46,263 bases of DNA from Salinivirgaceae bacterium (GTDB lineage: Bacteria > Bacteroidota > Bacteroidia > Bacteroidales > SZUA-534): assembly GCA_017557605.1 (NCBI GenBank), contig JAFYYJ010000015.1, positions 1 to 46,263 of the forward strand, read 5' to 3'. The notes beneath the pieces were generated by a model that saw nothing but the letters and a program-made list of their open reading frames with translations, searched no databases and was not told where the DNA came from. Below, piece by piece: positions 15,407 to 23,484 of the stretch. The first letter of the stretch is position 1, and every line of letters starts with the position of its first letter. A program made the translations under genes and the position numbers.

Positions 15407-15497
15407 ACTAAACACTCACCACTAAACACTCACCACTAAACACTCACCATTAAACACTCACCATTAAACACTAAACTCTAAACGCTAAACATTTAAA
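15407..15497. repeat. Tandem 14-base repeats before phosphoglucomutase
   Basis: ACTAAACACTCACC occurs three times head to tail (15407-15448), followed by ATTAAACACTCACC (15449-15462), a shortened copy and degenerate CTAAAC units down to about 15497, ten bases before the pgm start codon. The region just upstream (15331-15360) holds AATTAATAATTAACAATGAA-type sequence, also repetitive. There are no unique spacers, so it is not a CRISPR array. A promoter for pgm is not visible. Confidence 0.85.
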
Positions 15498-15507
15498 CAT
15501 TAATAAT

Positions 15508-17250
15508 ATGCAAGCAGATTTACTACAAACCGTTAAAGAGCGCGCACAAGCGTGGCTCAACACAGCGTCAATCGACGACGAGACGAAAAAACAAGTCAAG
15601 TATATGTTGGAAAACGATGAGAATGAACTCGTTGAGTCATTCTATCGCGATTTGGAGTTCGGCACAGGCGGCTTGCGCGGAATTATGGGCGCCGGCACCA
15701 ACCGAATGAACATCTACACCGTGGGAATGGCCACACAGGGCTTGTGCAACTACTTGCTGAAGCAATTTGCTGGCAAGGAGATTAAAGTGGCTCTGGCTCA
15801 CGACAGCCGCAACAATGGCCGCACCTTCTGCGAGGCTGCAGCACGCATCTTCGTGGCAAACGGCATCAAAGTCTATCTGTTCGATTCTCTGCGTCCGACA
15901 CCTGAACTTTCGTTCGCAATCCGTTATCTGGGCTGCCAGAGCGGCGTTGTTGTCACAGCATCGCACAACCCGAAGGAGTACAACGGCTACAAGGTTTACT
16001 GGGACGACGGAGCGCAAATCATCGCCCCGCACGATACCAATATTATTAACGAGGTGCAGAAAATCACTTCGGTCGACGAGGTTAAATGGGGCAAGGGCAA
16101 CGACGGCATAACCATCATCGGCGACGATGTTGACAAACCGTATCTTGAGCGCATTAAGGCTCTTACGCTGTCGCCCGAGATTATTGCCAAACACAAGGAT
16201 ATGAAGATTGTCTACACCCCGATTCACGGAACGGGAGTGCGCCTTGTGCCGGCAAGCTTGAAAAATTACGGCTTCGAGAATATTATCCACGTTGACGCAC
16301 AGGATGTTAGCGACGGCAACTTCCCGACAGTGAAATCGCCGAACCCCGAGGAGCCAGCCGCAATGGCAATGGCTATCGAGAAGGCAAAAGAGACTGGCGC
16401 AGAGCTTGTTATCGCCACCGACCCCGATGCCGACCGTGTTGGTATCGCAGCCAAAAACAACAAGGGCGAGTTCGAGTTGCTGAACGGCAACCAGACTGGC
16501 TCAATTCTCATCTACTACCTTCTGAACAAGTGGAAAGAGAATGGTAAATTGAAAGGTAAAGAATTTATTGTCAAGACAATAGTAACAACCGAGTTGCTGG
16601 CTGCAATGGCCAAGGACTTCGGCGTTGAGTACTACGATGTGCTCACCGGCTTCAAGTTCATTGCCGACGCCATCAAGCGCAACGAGGGCAAGAAACAGTT
16701 CATTGGCGGTGGCGAGGAATCGTACGGCTACCTTTGCGGCGATTTCGTTCGCGACAAAGACGCTGTGATGTCATCGTCGTTGATTGCAGAGGCTGCTGCT
16801 TGGGCGTTCAGCCAGGGCAAATCGCTGTTCGACCTGCTGGCCGAAATCTATATGCGCTACGGCTTCTACCGCGAGAAACTTGTGAACATCGTGAAGAAAG
16901 GCAAATCGGGCGCCGAGGAGATTCAGCAGATGATGACTGACTTCCGCAGCAACCCGCCGAAGCAGATTGCAGGCGCCGAAGTGGTTTGCATCAAAGACTA
17001 CAAGCTTGGCAAATCGGTCGATTTGAAGACCAAAGCCGAAACCGAAATCACTCTGCCGAAATCGAATGTTCTTCAGTTCATCACCGCCGACGGCACCATT
17101 ATTTCTGTCCGTCCGTCGGGAACCGAGCCGAAAATCAAGTTCTACATCGGCACAAAGATGCCGCTCGCTAAAGCAGCAGATTATCAGGTTGTTTTCGGCA
17201 AGCTGAACGATAAGATTGCCAACATCTGCGCTGATTTGAAAATCGCGTAA
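15508..17250 (+). CDS. Phosphoglucomutase/phosphomannomutase, alpha-D-phosphohexomutase family
   Basis: A 580-residue four-domain enzyme. Domain 1 has the phosphoserine loop with S152 in VVVTASHNPKEYNG; domain 2 binds Mg through D305-P-D307-A-D309-R; domain 3 has the sugar loop G400-G-G-E-E-S405; domain 4 has the phosphate clamp R535-P-S-G-T-E-P-K. The length and the early FGTGGLRGIMGAGTNRMN motif match the PGM2-like group (PgcA type), so glucose-1-phosphate/glucose-6-phosphate interconversion is the best guess, with mannose or pentose phosphates possible. The cytoplasmic product feeds glycolysis and nucleotide-sugar synthesis, in keeping with rfbD upstream. Confidence 0.93.
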   Translation: MQADLLQTVKERAQAWLNTASIDDETKKQVKYMLENDENELVESFYRDLEFGTGGLRGIMGAGTNRMNIYTVGMATQGLCNYLLKQFAGKEIKVALAHDSRNNGRTFCEAAARIFVANGIKVYLFDSLRPTPELSFAIRYLGCQSGVVVTASHNPKEYNGYKVYWDDGAQIIAPHDTNIINEVQKITSVDEVKWGKGNDGITIIGDDVDKPYLERIKALTLSPEIIAKHKDMKIVYTPIHGTGVRLVPASLKNYGFENIIHVDAQDVSDGNFPTVKSPNPEEPAAMAMAIEKAKETGAELVIATDPDADRVGIAAKNNKGEFELLNGNQTGSILIYYLLNKWKENGKLKGKEFIVKTIVTTELLAAMAKDFGVEYYDVLTGFKFIADAIKRNEGKKQFIGGGEESYGYLCGDFVRDKDAVMSSSLIAEAAAWAFSQGKSLFDLLAEIYMRYGFYREKLVNIVKKGKSGAEEIQQMMTDFRSNPPKQIAGAEVVCIKDYKLGKSVDLKTKAETEITLPKSNVLQFITADGTIISVRPSGTEPKIKFYIGTKMPLAKAADYQVVFGKLNDKIANICADLKIA

Positions 17251-17273
17251 GGCAGCAAATGACTAGGGTAGAG

Positions 17274-17315
17274 AAGGTGAGATGTTTGGAATCTTCTGAC
17301 TAAACATCTTATCTT
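17274..17315. terminator. Long hairpin after phosphoglucomutase, made of repeat-family sequence
   Basis: Arms 17274-17287 (AAGGTGAGATGTTT) and 17302-17315 (AAACATCTTATCTT) form a 14-pair stem as RNA, two of the pairs being G-U, with a 14-base loop. A run of eight T follows, but about 14 bases downstream. The arms contain the GGTGAGATGTTT core seen also at 18776. It probably ends or protects the pgm transcript. Confidence 0.5.
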
Positions 17316-17388
17316 CTAAACTCTAAACTTTTTTTTGATTGATGCGTAAAGCAGTATCGTTTTTGTAAAACTTAAAAACTATGGTGTT

Positions 17389-18303
17389 ATGATTTACACT
17401 TTGGGAGAAATAGTATTGGACATCATCACTCAGGATTTTGACAATATGCGCGCCAAACCTGGCGGTTCAATGCTCAACACGGCTATAACACTGGGGCGTT
17501 TGGGCATGGGCGTGAACCATATTTCGTACTTGTCGGTTGACCAGAACGGACGGCTCATCCTCGATTTTCTGGCTCAGAACAATGTCGGCGCAAACTATAT
17601 CTTCCTGACAGACAAGGTGCGTACAAATCTGGCTTTCGCGCATCTCGACAAGCAGAACAAGGCGCATTACACTTTCTACAAAGACGATTTGGACGATTAC
17701 AAGCAGATGATGTTCCCCAACATTCATCGCAACGATGTGGTCATATTCGGTTCGTTTTTCGCACTCAACAGCCGTGCGCACGATGTGCTGCGACGCTTCT
17801 TGCAGAAGGCCAAATCGAGCGGCGCTTTGCTGATTTACGACCCTAATTTCAGGGCTTCTGACAAGCCGCGCCTCAACGAGCTGATGCCTTATATCGAAGA
17901 CTGCGTGTCGATAGCGCATATCGTTAAGGCTTCTGACGAGGATGTCGAGACGATATTCAAGACAACCGACGGCAGTGAGGCTTGGGGCAGAGTGAGCGCG
18001 CTTGGTGCTAAGGTGCTTATCATGACCAAGGGCAAAGACGGCGCAATACAATACTCGAAGGAGGGAAACACGCATGTCAACGGCTGCGAGATACAGTCGG
18101 TGAGCACCATTGGCGCTGGCGACACATTCACGTCGGGTTTGGTTTACCAGCTGACGCAGATGTCACAGATACAGAATGTTGTGAACGACGAACATGTGGA
18201 TTGGCTTCCGGCCTTGAAAACCGCAAATGAGTTTGCCTCACAGGTTTGCATGAGCTACGAGAATTATCTGTCGTGGGAGTATATTCGCTCGCGCAATGTA
18301 TAG
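17389..18303 (+). CDS. PfkB-family carbohydrate kinase
   Basis: A 304-residue ribokinase-fold sugar kinase. MIYTLGEIVLDII and the KPGGSMLNTAITLGRLG segment (signature 1, substrate binding) are at the N-terminus. STIGAGDTFTSGLVYQL (signature 2, anion hole and catalytic base D245) is near the C-terminus. Bacteroidota proteins of this shape are usually annotated fructokinase, but ribose, adenosine or other sugars cannot be excluded from sequence alone. It phosphorylates a sugar with ATP in the cytoplasm. Its 3' end overlaps the start of the DUF4268-like gene by eight bases in a different frame, so the two are cotranslated. Confidence 0.88.
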   Translation: MIYTLGEIVLDIITQDFDNMRAKPGGSMLNTAITLGRLGMGVNHISYLSVDQNGRLILDFLAQNNVGANYIFLTDKVRTNLAFAHLDKQNKAHYTFYKDDLDDYKQMMFPNIHRNDVVIFGSFFALNSRAHDVLRRFLQKAKSSGALLIYDPNFRASDKPRLNELMPYIEDCVSIAHIVKASDEDVETIFKTTDGSEAWGRVSALGAKVLIMTKGKDGAIQYSKEGNTHVNGCEIQSVSTIGAGDTFTSGLVYQLTQMSQIQNVVNDEHVDWLPALKTANEFASQVCMSYENYLSWEYIRSRNV

Positions 18304-18766
18304 CCGCGACGAGGCCAAGCAACTGATGACCGATTTTTGGAATGGGTTTTCCAACTATACTATGTGTCAGTCGGTTGCGCTGAAAACGTCCGTCGAGTGG
18401 ATGCTCTATAAAACCGGAATCAAAGGTCTAGAACTCAAATTCGACCTTGACTGCAAGTGGATTCGCTCGGTGATTGAGGTGAACGCCCGCAGCGAAAGCC
18501 GTCGGCAAGCCATCTACGATGAGTTGCTGAAGTATGCGCCCATTTTGGAAACCGACCTGCCCGAACCACTGCATTGGACTGACAATCATAAACTTGATGT
18601 GGGCAAACCTGTTATGCGCGCCTACTGCGAGCGCACCGACCTGAACTTTCACAACCGTTCGGTTTGGCCCGAAATGTTCCGCTTTATGTTCGACACAATG
18701 CTGCCCCTGCAAACCAATTTTGCCGACATTCTGCCTGTGCTTGAAGAGAAGTTTAAGTATTGTTAA
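18296..18766 (+). CDS. DUF4268-like protein
   Basis: A 156-residue cytoplasmic protein with no signal peptide or membrane segment. It has the features I associate with DUF4268 proteins: an early FWNGFSNY segment, GLELKFDLDCKWIRSVIEV and LHWTDNHKLDVGKPVMRAYC, and a C-terminal FDTMLPLQTNFADILPVLEE. No catalytic motif is evident and the function of the family is unknown. The eight-base overlap with the PfkB gene suggests a shared transcript and perhaps a linked role. The repeat copy at 18776 follows its stop codon. Confidence 0.75.
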   Translation: MYSRDEAKQLMTDFWNGFSNYTMCQSVALKTSVEWMLYKTGIKGLELKFDLDCKWIRSVIEVNARSESRRQAIYDELLKYAPILETDLPEPLHWTDNHKLDVGKPVMRAYCERTDLNFHNRSVWPEMFRFMFDTMLPLQTNFADILPVLEEKFKYC

Positions 18767-18775
18767 TAGGTTATA

Positions 18776-18793
18776 GGTGAGATGTTTAGTGGT
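18776..18793. repeat. Single copy of the GGTGAG(A)TGTTTAGTGGT repeat
   Basis: GGTGAGATGTTTAGTGGT, on the opposite strand to the tandem units at 15407-15462 (which read GGTGAGTGTTTAGT on the minus strand). It is followed at 18825-18875 by AT-rich sequence of the ATTCATAATTCGTCATTC type. It occupies the 118-base gap before the helicase gene; nothing else is seen there. Confidence 0.6.
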
Positions 18794-18884
18794 AAGTAAG
18801 GCTTGAAGTTTTTTGGCTATGCTCGTAATTCATAATTCGTCATTCGTAATTAAAAAATCCTAATTCCTAAATCCTAACTAAAAT

Positions 18885-21356
18885 ATGGATTACGCCGACA
18901 ACCCGCAACTGCAACTTGCACAGAGCTTTATCCAATACACCAACCGCAATGTCTTCTTGACGGGCAAGGCCGGAACCGGCAAAACGACGTTTCTGAAGCG
19001 GCTTAAAACGCTGTCGCCCAAGCGAATGGTGGTGCTTGCACCAACGGGCGTGGCGGCCATCAATGCGGGCGGTCAGACAATCCATTCGTTTTTCCAACTG
19101 CCGTTCGGACCGTTTCTGCCGGGTTACGCGCAGGCCGAGGGCGGCAGCAACAAATACAAATTCAGCAAGCGCAAGATTGACATTATCCGCACGCTCGACC
19201 TGCTTGTGATTGACGAGATTTCAATGGTCCGTGCCGATTTGCTCGATGCCATCGACGATGTGCTGCGGCGCTATCGTGGCAACCAGCAACCCTTCGGCGG
19301 CCTTCAGCTGCTGATGATTGGCGATTTGCACCAGCTTGCGCCCGTGGTCAAGGACGATGAGTGGGACCTTCTTCGCGACAGCTACCCCACAATGTACTTT
19401 TTCGGCAGCAACGCTTTGCGCCAAACCGATTACGTGACAATCGAACTTCAGCATATTTTCCGCCAGACGAGCCAACACTTTATCGACATTCTGAACCGTG
19501 TGCGCGACAGCAACGCCGATGCCGCCGTGCTTGCCGAGCTCGACAAGCAATACCGGCCTAATTTCGAGCCAAAAGACAAGGACGGATACATCACGCTCAC
19601 AACACACAACTATCAGTCGAACGAAATAAATCAGGGCAAGCTGAAGAAACTCAAAAGCAAACTCGTTCGTTATCAAGCAACTATAACGGGCAATTTCCCC
19701 GAACAGATGTACCCGACCGAGTTCGAACTTGAGTTGAAAGAAGGGGCGCAGGTGATGTTTGTCAAGAACGACCCGTCGCCCGAAAAACGGTTTTACAACG
19801 GAAAAATCGGGCGCATTGTCAACATCGAGGACGGCATTGTGTACGTCGATTGCGGCGGCAGCGAATCGACCATCGAAGTGTCACCCGCAGAATGGCAAAA
19901 CGCAAGCTATAAGATTGACAGTCAAACAAAAGAGATAACCGAAGTGGTCGACGGCACTTTCACTCAATATCCGCTCAAATTGGCTTGGGCCATAACCATT
20001 CACAAGAGCCAGGGCCTGACTTTCGACAGGGTGATAATCGATGCGGCGCAAGCCTTTTCGCACGGGCAGGTGTACGTGGCTTTGAGCCGTTGCCGTACGC
20101 TTGAGGGCATTGTTTTGAGTTCGCACATCGGCAGCGATTGTCTGATTGGCGACGAGCAGGTTTCGCGGTTCAATCGCCAAGTTGAGCAGCAGGTTGTTGA
20201 CCAAACCACGCTCGACGAGTCAAAATTGCAATACGAAATCAACCTTATTGCCGATATGTTCGATTTCAACACTATCTACCGCGAAATGCAGCGTTGCAGC
20301 CGCATCTTTACCAAGAACAGCAGTGTGCTGCTCGGCCGCCCCGACGAGAAACTTGCGCCCGTTTTGCCGCGGTTCAGCACCGAGGTTTTGGCTGTCGCCG
20401 ATAACTTCGGGCGGCAGGTTCGGCAGATAATCGGCCAAGGTGTGACTGACAATCAGTTCCTGCAAGAGCGCATCGCCAAAGCGTGCGGATATTTTGTGTC
20501 GAAACTCGACGAACTTATTGTCGATGTGCTAGATACAATATCTATATCGACCGATAACAGCGATGTTGAAACCGAGGCCGAGGATGCCATTAAGAAACTG
20601 ACGGAATCGACACTTCAGAAAAAACACTGCATCAGCGCTATGGAAGACGGGTTCGAAGTGCAGAAATATCTGAAAGAGAGAGCGAAATCGATTCTTGACG
20701 ACGGAAAATCGAAGAAGGGCAAAGATGCGAAAGACAAATCGGAAAGCGCTGTCGACAGTATCGAGAACGCCAAATTGTTTATGAACCTGCGCCTTTGGCG
20801 TAATCTCAAGGCAGAAGATATGAACGTGCCAGCCTATGCGATTCTGCAGCAGAAGGCGCTTGTCGGCATTGCGGAAACGCTGCCCGAAACCATTGCCGCG
20901 CTCATCAAAGTGAAGGGTGTGGGCAAAACCATCGCCCGCCGCTATGGTGCTGAAATTATTGACATTGTGCGCCGCTACAAGAAAGACAACGGAATGACTG
21001 TCGAAGGCGATATTTTCGACGGACTCGACGATTTGAAACAAACGAAAAAAGAGCCGAAGATTGATACCAAACTAGTTACGCGCAATATGTTTGTTGAGGA
21101 CGGAATGACGGTTGAGCAGATTGCCAAAAAGCGCAGCCTGACCATTTCCACCGTCGTCAACCATCTGTGTCATTATGTCGCTCAAGGCGAAATCGAACCA
21201 TCCGACATTATGACGCCCGAGCGCGTTGAGGCCATTGCCGATTATCTCGCAACAGCGCCCAACCAAGGGGTTGTGGCGGCTCACGGGGCACTCAAAGGCG
21301 AATATTCTTACGATGAGATTCGGCTTGTTATGGCGTGGATAAAAGCAAATGGTTAA
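18885..21356 (+). CDS. Pif1/RecD-type helicase with HRDC and C-terminal HTH domains
   Basis: An 823-residue superfamily 1B helicase-like protein. Walker A is G27-K-A-G-T-G-K-T34, Walker B is LLVIDEISMVRADLLDAIDD (about residue 105-125), and the C-terminal motor motifs TIHKSQGLTFDRVIIDAAQAF and QVYVALSRCRTLEGIVLSSH are clear. After a linker (about 440-620) there is an HRDC-type domain (NLRLWRNLKAEDMNVPAYAI to RYGAEIIDIVRRY, about 630-700), then an HTH_40/RQC-like helical domain near 725-823 (MTVEQIAKKRSLTISTVVNH). HRDC and this HTH are known from RecQ proteins and bind DNA. It likely unwinds DNA in recombination, repair or replication. It may head an operon with the lipoprotein (23-base gap) and xseA. 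Confidence 0.9.
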   Translation: MDYADNPQLQLAQSFIQYTNRNVFLTGKAGTGKTTFLKRLKTLSPKRMVVLAPTGVAAINAGGQTIHSFFQLPFGPFLPGYAQAEGGSNKYKFSKRKIDIIRTLDLLVIDEISMVRADLLDAIDDVLRRYRGNQQPFGGLQLLMIGDLHQLAPVVKDDEWDLLRDSYPTMYFFGSNALRQTDYVTIELQHIFRQTSQHFIDILNRVRDSNADAAVLAELDKQYRPNFEPKDKDGYITLTTHNYQSNEINQGKLKKLKSKLVRYQATITGNFPEQMYPTEFELELKEGAQVMFVKNDPSPEKRFYNGKIGRIVNIEDGIVYVDCGGSESTIEVSPAEWQNASYKIDSQTKEITEVVDGTFTQYPLKLAWAITIHKSQGLTFDRVIIDAAQAFSHGQVYVALSRCRTLEGIVLSSHIGSDCLIGDEQVSRFNRQVEQQVVDQTTLDESKLQYEINLIADMFDFNTIYREMQRCSRIFTKNSSVLLGRPDEKLAPVLPRFSTEVLAVADNFGRQVRQIIGQGVTDNQFLQERIAKACGYFVSKLDELIVDVLDTISISTDNSDVETEAEDAIKKLTESTLQKKHCISAMEDGFEVQKYLKERAKSILDDGKSKKGKDAKDKSESAVDSIENAKLFMNLRLWRNLKAEDMNVPAYAILQQKALVGIAETLPETIAALIKVKGVGKTIARRYGAEIIDIVRRYKKDNGMTVEGDIFDGLDDLKQTKKEPKIDTKLVTRNMFVEDGMTVEQIAKKRSLTISTVVNHLCHYVAQGEIEPSDIMTPERVEAIADYLATAPNQGVVAAHGALKGEYSYDEIRLVMAWIKANG

Positions 21357-21379
21357 ATTAGCACGGTAAAAATGATGAT

Positions 21380-22087
21380 ATGAAACGGCTTCTTTACATA
21401 TCGATTATCGCCTTGCTTTTGGCAGCCTGTCACGAGTCGGACACTTACCAGCTGCCGCCTAAAGAGCAGATTGACAGTCGCTATTTTCCGCTCGATTCGG
21501 GCGCTTGGCGCGATTTTGATGTGGTTGAAATCAACATCGATGCGCCCATTGCGCTATACGACACCTTGCATTATGTTGTGCGTGAGCAATTTGGTGGCAT
21601 TTTTATCGACAACTTGGGCGACACCTTGCGCCAGATTGAGCGTTTCCGCCGTCAGCCCGACAGCTACCAATGGCAGCGACTCAATACTTGGACGGCTTAT
21701 GTAAAGGATGCGGAAGTTATTCAAATTGAAGAAAATACACGATATCTGAAAATGCAGTTGCCGCTCTATGCCGGCAAAACGTGGAACGGCAACACCTATA
21801 ACCGCACCGACACCTTGCAGCAATTCAAATACCGTGTCGATTCGATTGACTGCCAGATGAATATCGGCGGTTTCAGTTTCGATTCGGTGCTAACCATTTC
21901 GCAAAAAAACGAACTGACAGCCATTTCAAAAATCCTTGTGGCTGAGCGTTACGCTCTTGGGGTTGGAATGGTGCAGAAAATGGCAATCGACATATATTCA
22001 GACACATACGCGCCTGATTCCGATATCGAAAAACGCGTCACACAAGGCACTCTCGTATATTACACCCTTTTGAACTACGGAAAATGA
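21380..22087 (+). CDS. Lipoprotein of unknown function
   Basis: A 235-residue lipoprotein: MKRLLYISIIALLLAACHES with lipidated C17. The mature part contains YFPLDSGAWRDFDVVEINID at its start, which resembles the opening of Bacteroidota lipoproteins with an extracellular beta-sandwich, and ends LVYYTLLNYGK. No named domain is recognised. It starts 23 bases after the helicase and its stop overlaps the xseA start (ATGA), so it is cotranscribed with both, which is an unusual setting for a surface lipoprotein. Confidence 0.75.
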   Translation: MKRLLYISIIALLLAACHESDTYQLPPKEQIDSRYFPLDSGAWRDFDVVEINIDAPIALYDTLHYVVREQFGGIFIDNLGDTLRQIERFRRQPDSYQWQRLNTWTAYVKDAEVIQIEENTRYLKMQLPLYAGKTWNGNTYNRTDTLQQFKYRVDSIDCQMNIGGFSFDSVLTISQKNELTAISKILVAERYALGVGMVQKMAIDIYSDTYAPDSDIEKRVTQGTLVYYTLLNYGK

Positions 22088-23448
22088 CCGCGCCAATATC
22101 GCTCTTCGAACTCTTGAACAATGTGAAGACCGAGCTTAAAACCGCGTTTCAAACGCCGGTTTGGGTGGTGGCCGAGATTATTGAGCTCAATCAGAACCGA
22201 ATGGGCCATTGCTATCTCGAACTTGCAGAAAAAGACCCCGATTCCGACAGAATGATTGCCAAGACAAAGGCTACAATTTGGGCGGGTGTCTATGCCCGGT
22301 TGGCGCCTTATTTTGAATCGGTTACGGGCGAGCAACTGCGTGTTGGAATGAAAGTTTTGGTGCGCGTAACGGTCGAAATGCACGAACTTTACAGCTTCAG
22401 TCTCAACGTTTTAGATATCGACGCACAGTACACTTTGGGCGACATCGCACAGCAGCGGGCGAAAATCATTGCACAACTCACTGCTGACGGCGTCATCGAT
22501 ATGAACAAGCAGCTCGAACTTCCGTTGGTGGTGCAGCGCATTGCCGTCATCTCGTCGGATTCGGCGGCCGGTTGGGGCGATTTCAAAAACCAGTTGGACG
22601 ACAACGATTACGGATACAAGTTTGAAACCGAACTGTTTACGGCACTGATGCAGGGCGATGGCGCCCCCGCTTCAATAATTGCCGCGCTGAACGCGATTTT
22701 CAACCGCATTGACGATTTCGATGCCGTGGCCATTCTGCGCGGCGGTGGCTCAAAGTCCGATTTGAGCTGCTTCGACAACTACGAGTTGGCCTACAATGCG
22801 GCGCAGTTTCCGTTGCCAATCATAACCGGCATCGGCCACGAGCGCGACGACTCGGTGCTCGACCTTGTGGCAAACACAAGGTTGAAGACGCCAACTGCTT
22901 TGGCTGCCTTCATCATCGACCGTGCGGCTGCGTTTGAACAGCAATTGACCGATATGTGTCATACGGTTTGCAATGTGGTGGGACGGAAAATCGACAGTCG
23001 CATAAGCGATATGGAACATAATTCCAGCCGTTTTGTCTATGCCGCACGTAACAGCATAAGTCAGCGACTCGAGCGTGTCAAAACATTCAAAACCCGTTTG
23101 CAAGGTGCAGACAGACTTTATTTTGACAATCATGAGGTTAAGCTGGCAAATATTGCGCGGCAGGCCAATCTGACATCGAAAATGCAAATTATGGCCGCAA
23201 CTAACAACGCAATGCATCTGCAATTGCGTTTCGAGAAAGCTGTTGGGACTTATTTCGAAAGCCAGCAAAAGCGGCTGGAACATTTTGAAAATGTTGTAGA
23301 TAAGTATAATCCGCAGACCATTTTGGCGCGCGGCTACGCTATAGTCACTTCTGGCGGAAAAACTGTGAAATCGCCTGCCGATGTCAAGTCGGGCGATGAA
23401 CTTGCAATTCGTACCAACGGCGGAGTTATCGAGGGTGTTGTCAAGTGA
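22084..23448 (+). CDS. xseA: Exodeoxyribonuclease VII large subunit
   Basis: A 454-residue protein. The N-terminal OB-fold spans about 1-110 (VWVVAEIIELNQNRMGHCYLE), the catalytic core has IAVISSDSAAGWGDFKNQL, AILRGGGSKSDLSCFDN and PIITGIGHERDDSVLDLVAN, and a long coiled-coil region follows (about 280-400). The C-terminal ILARGYAIVTSGGKTVKS motif is typical. With XseB it degrades single-stranded DNA from either end. xseB often lies just downstream, but here the next 36 bases hold only a small hairpin before a gene on the other strand, so the small subunit must be elsewhere. The start overlaps the lipoprotein stop codon by four bases. Confidence 0.95.
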   Translation: MTAPISLFELLNNVKTELKTAFQTPVWVVAEIIELNQNRMGHCYLELAEKDPDSDRMIAKTKATIWAGVYARLAPYFESVTGEQLRVGMKVLVRVTVEMHELYSFSLNVLDIDAQYTLGDIAQQRAKIIAQLTADGVIDMNKQLELPLVVQRIAVISSDSAAGWGDFKNQLDDNDYGYKFETELFTALMQGDGAPASIIAALNAIFNRIDDFDAVAILRGGGSKSDLSCFDNYELAYNAAQFPLPIITGIGHERDDSVLDLVANTRLKTPTALAAFIIDRAAAFEQQLTDMCHTVCNVVGRKIDSRISDMEHNSSRFVYAARNSISQRLERVKTFKTRLQGADRLYFDNHEVKLANIARQANLTSKMQIMAATNNAMHLQLRFEKAVGTYFESQQKRLEHFENVVDKYNPQTILARGYAIVTSGGKTVKSPADVKSGDELAIRTNGGVIEGVVK

Positions 23449-23455
23449 ATGTGAG

Positions 23456-23470
23456 ACCGAGGTAATCGGT
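23456..23470. terminator. Small hairpin between convergent xseA and protease genes
   Basis: ACCGA - GGTAA - TCGGT, a five-base stem in the 36-base gap between the two convergent stop codons. It is followed on the plus strand by a weak T-rich stretch (TAAGTTTATT). Could stop transcription from both sides; the stem is short. Confidence 0.35.
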
Positions 23471-23484
23471 TAAGTTTATTGTAG

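Noticed and set aside
15407..15497. Possible CRISPR array
   Set aside because: The 14-base units are head to tail with no unique spacers, and no cas gene is present.
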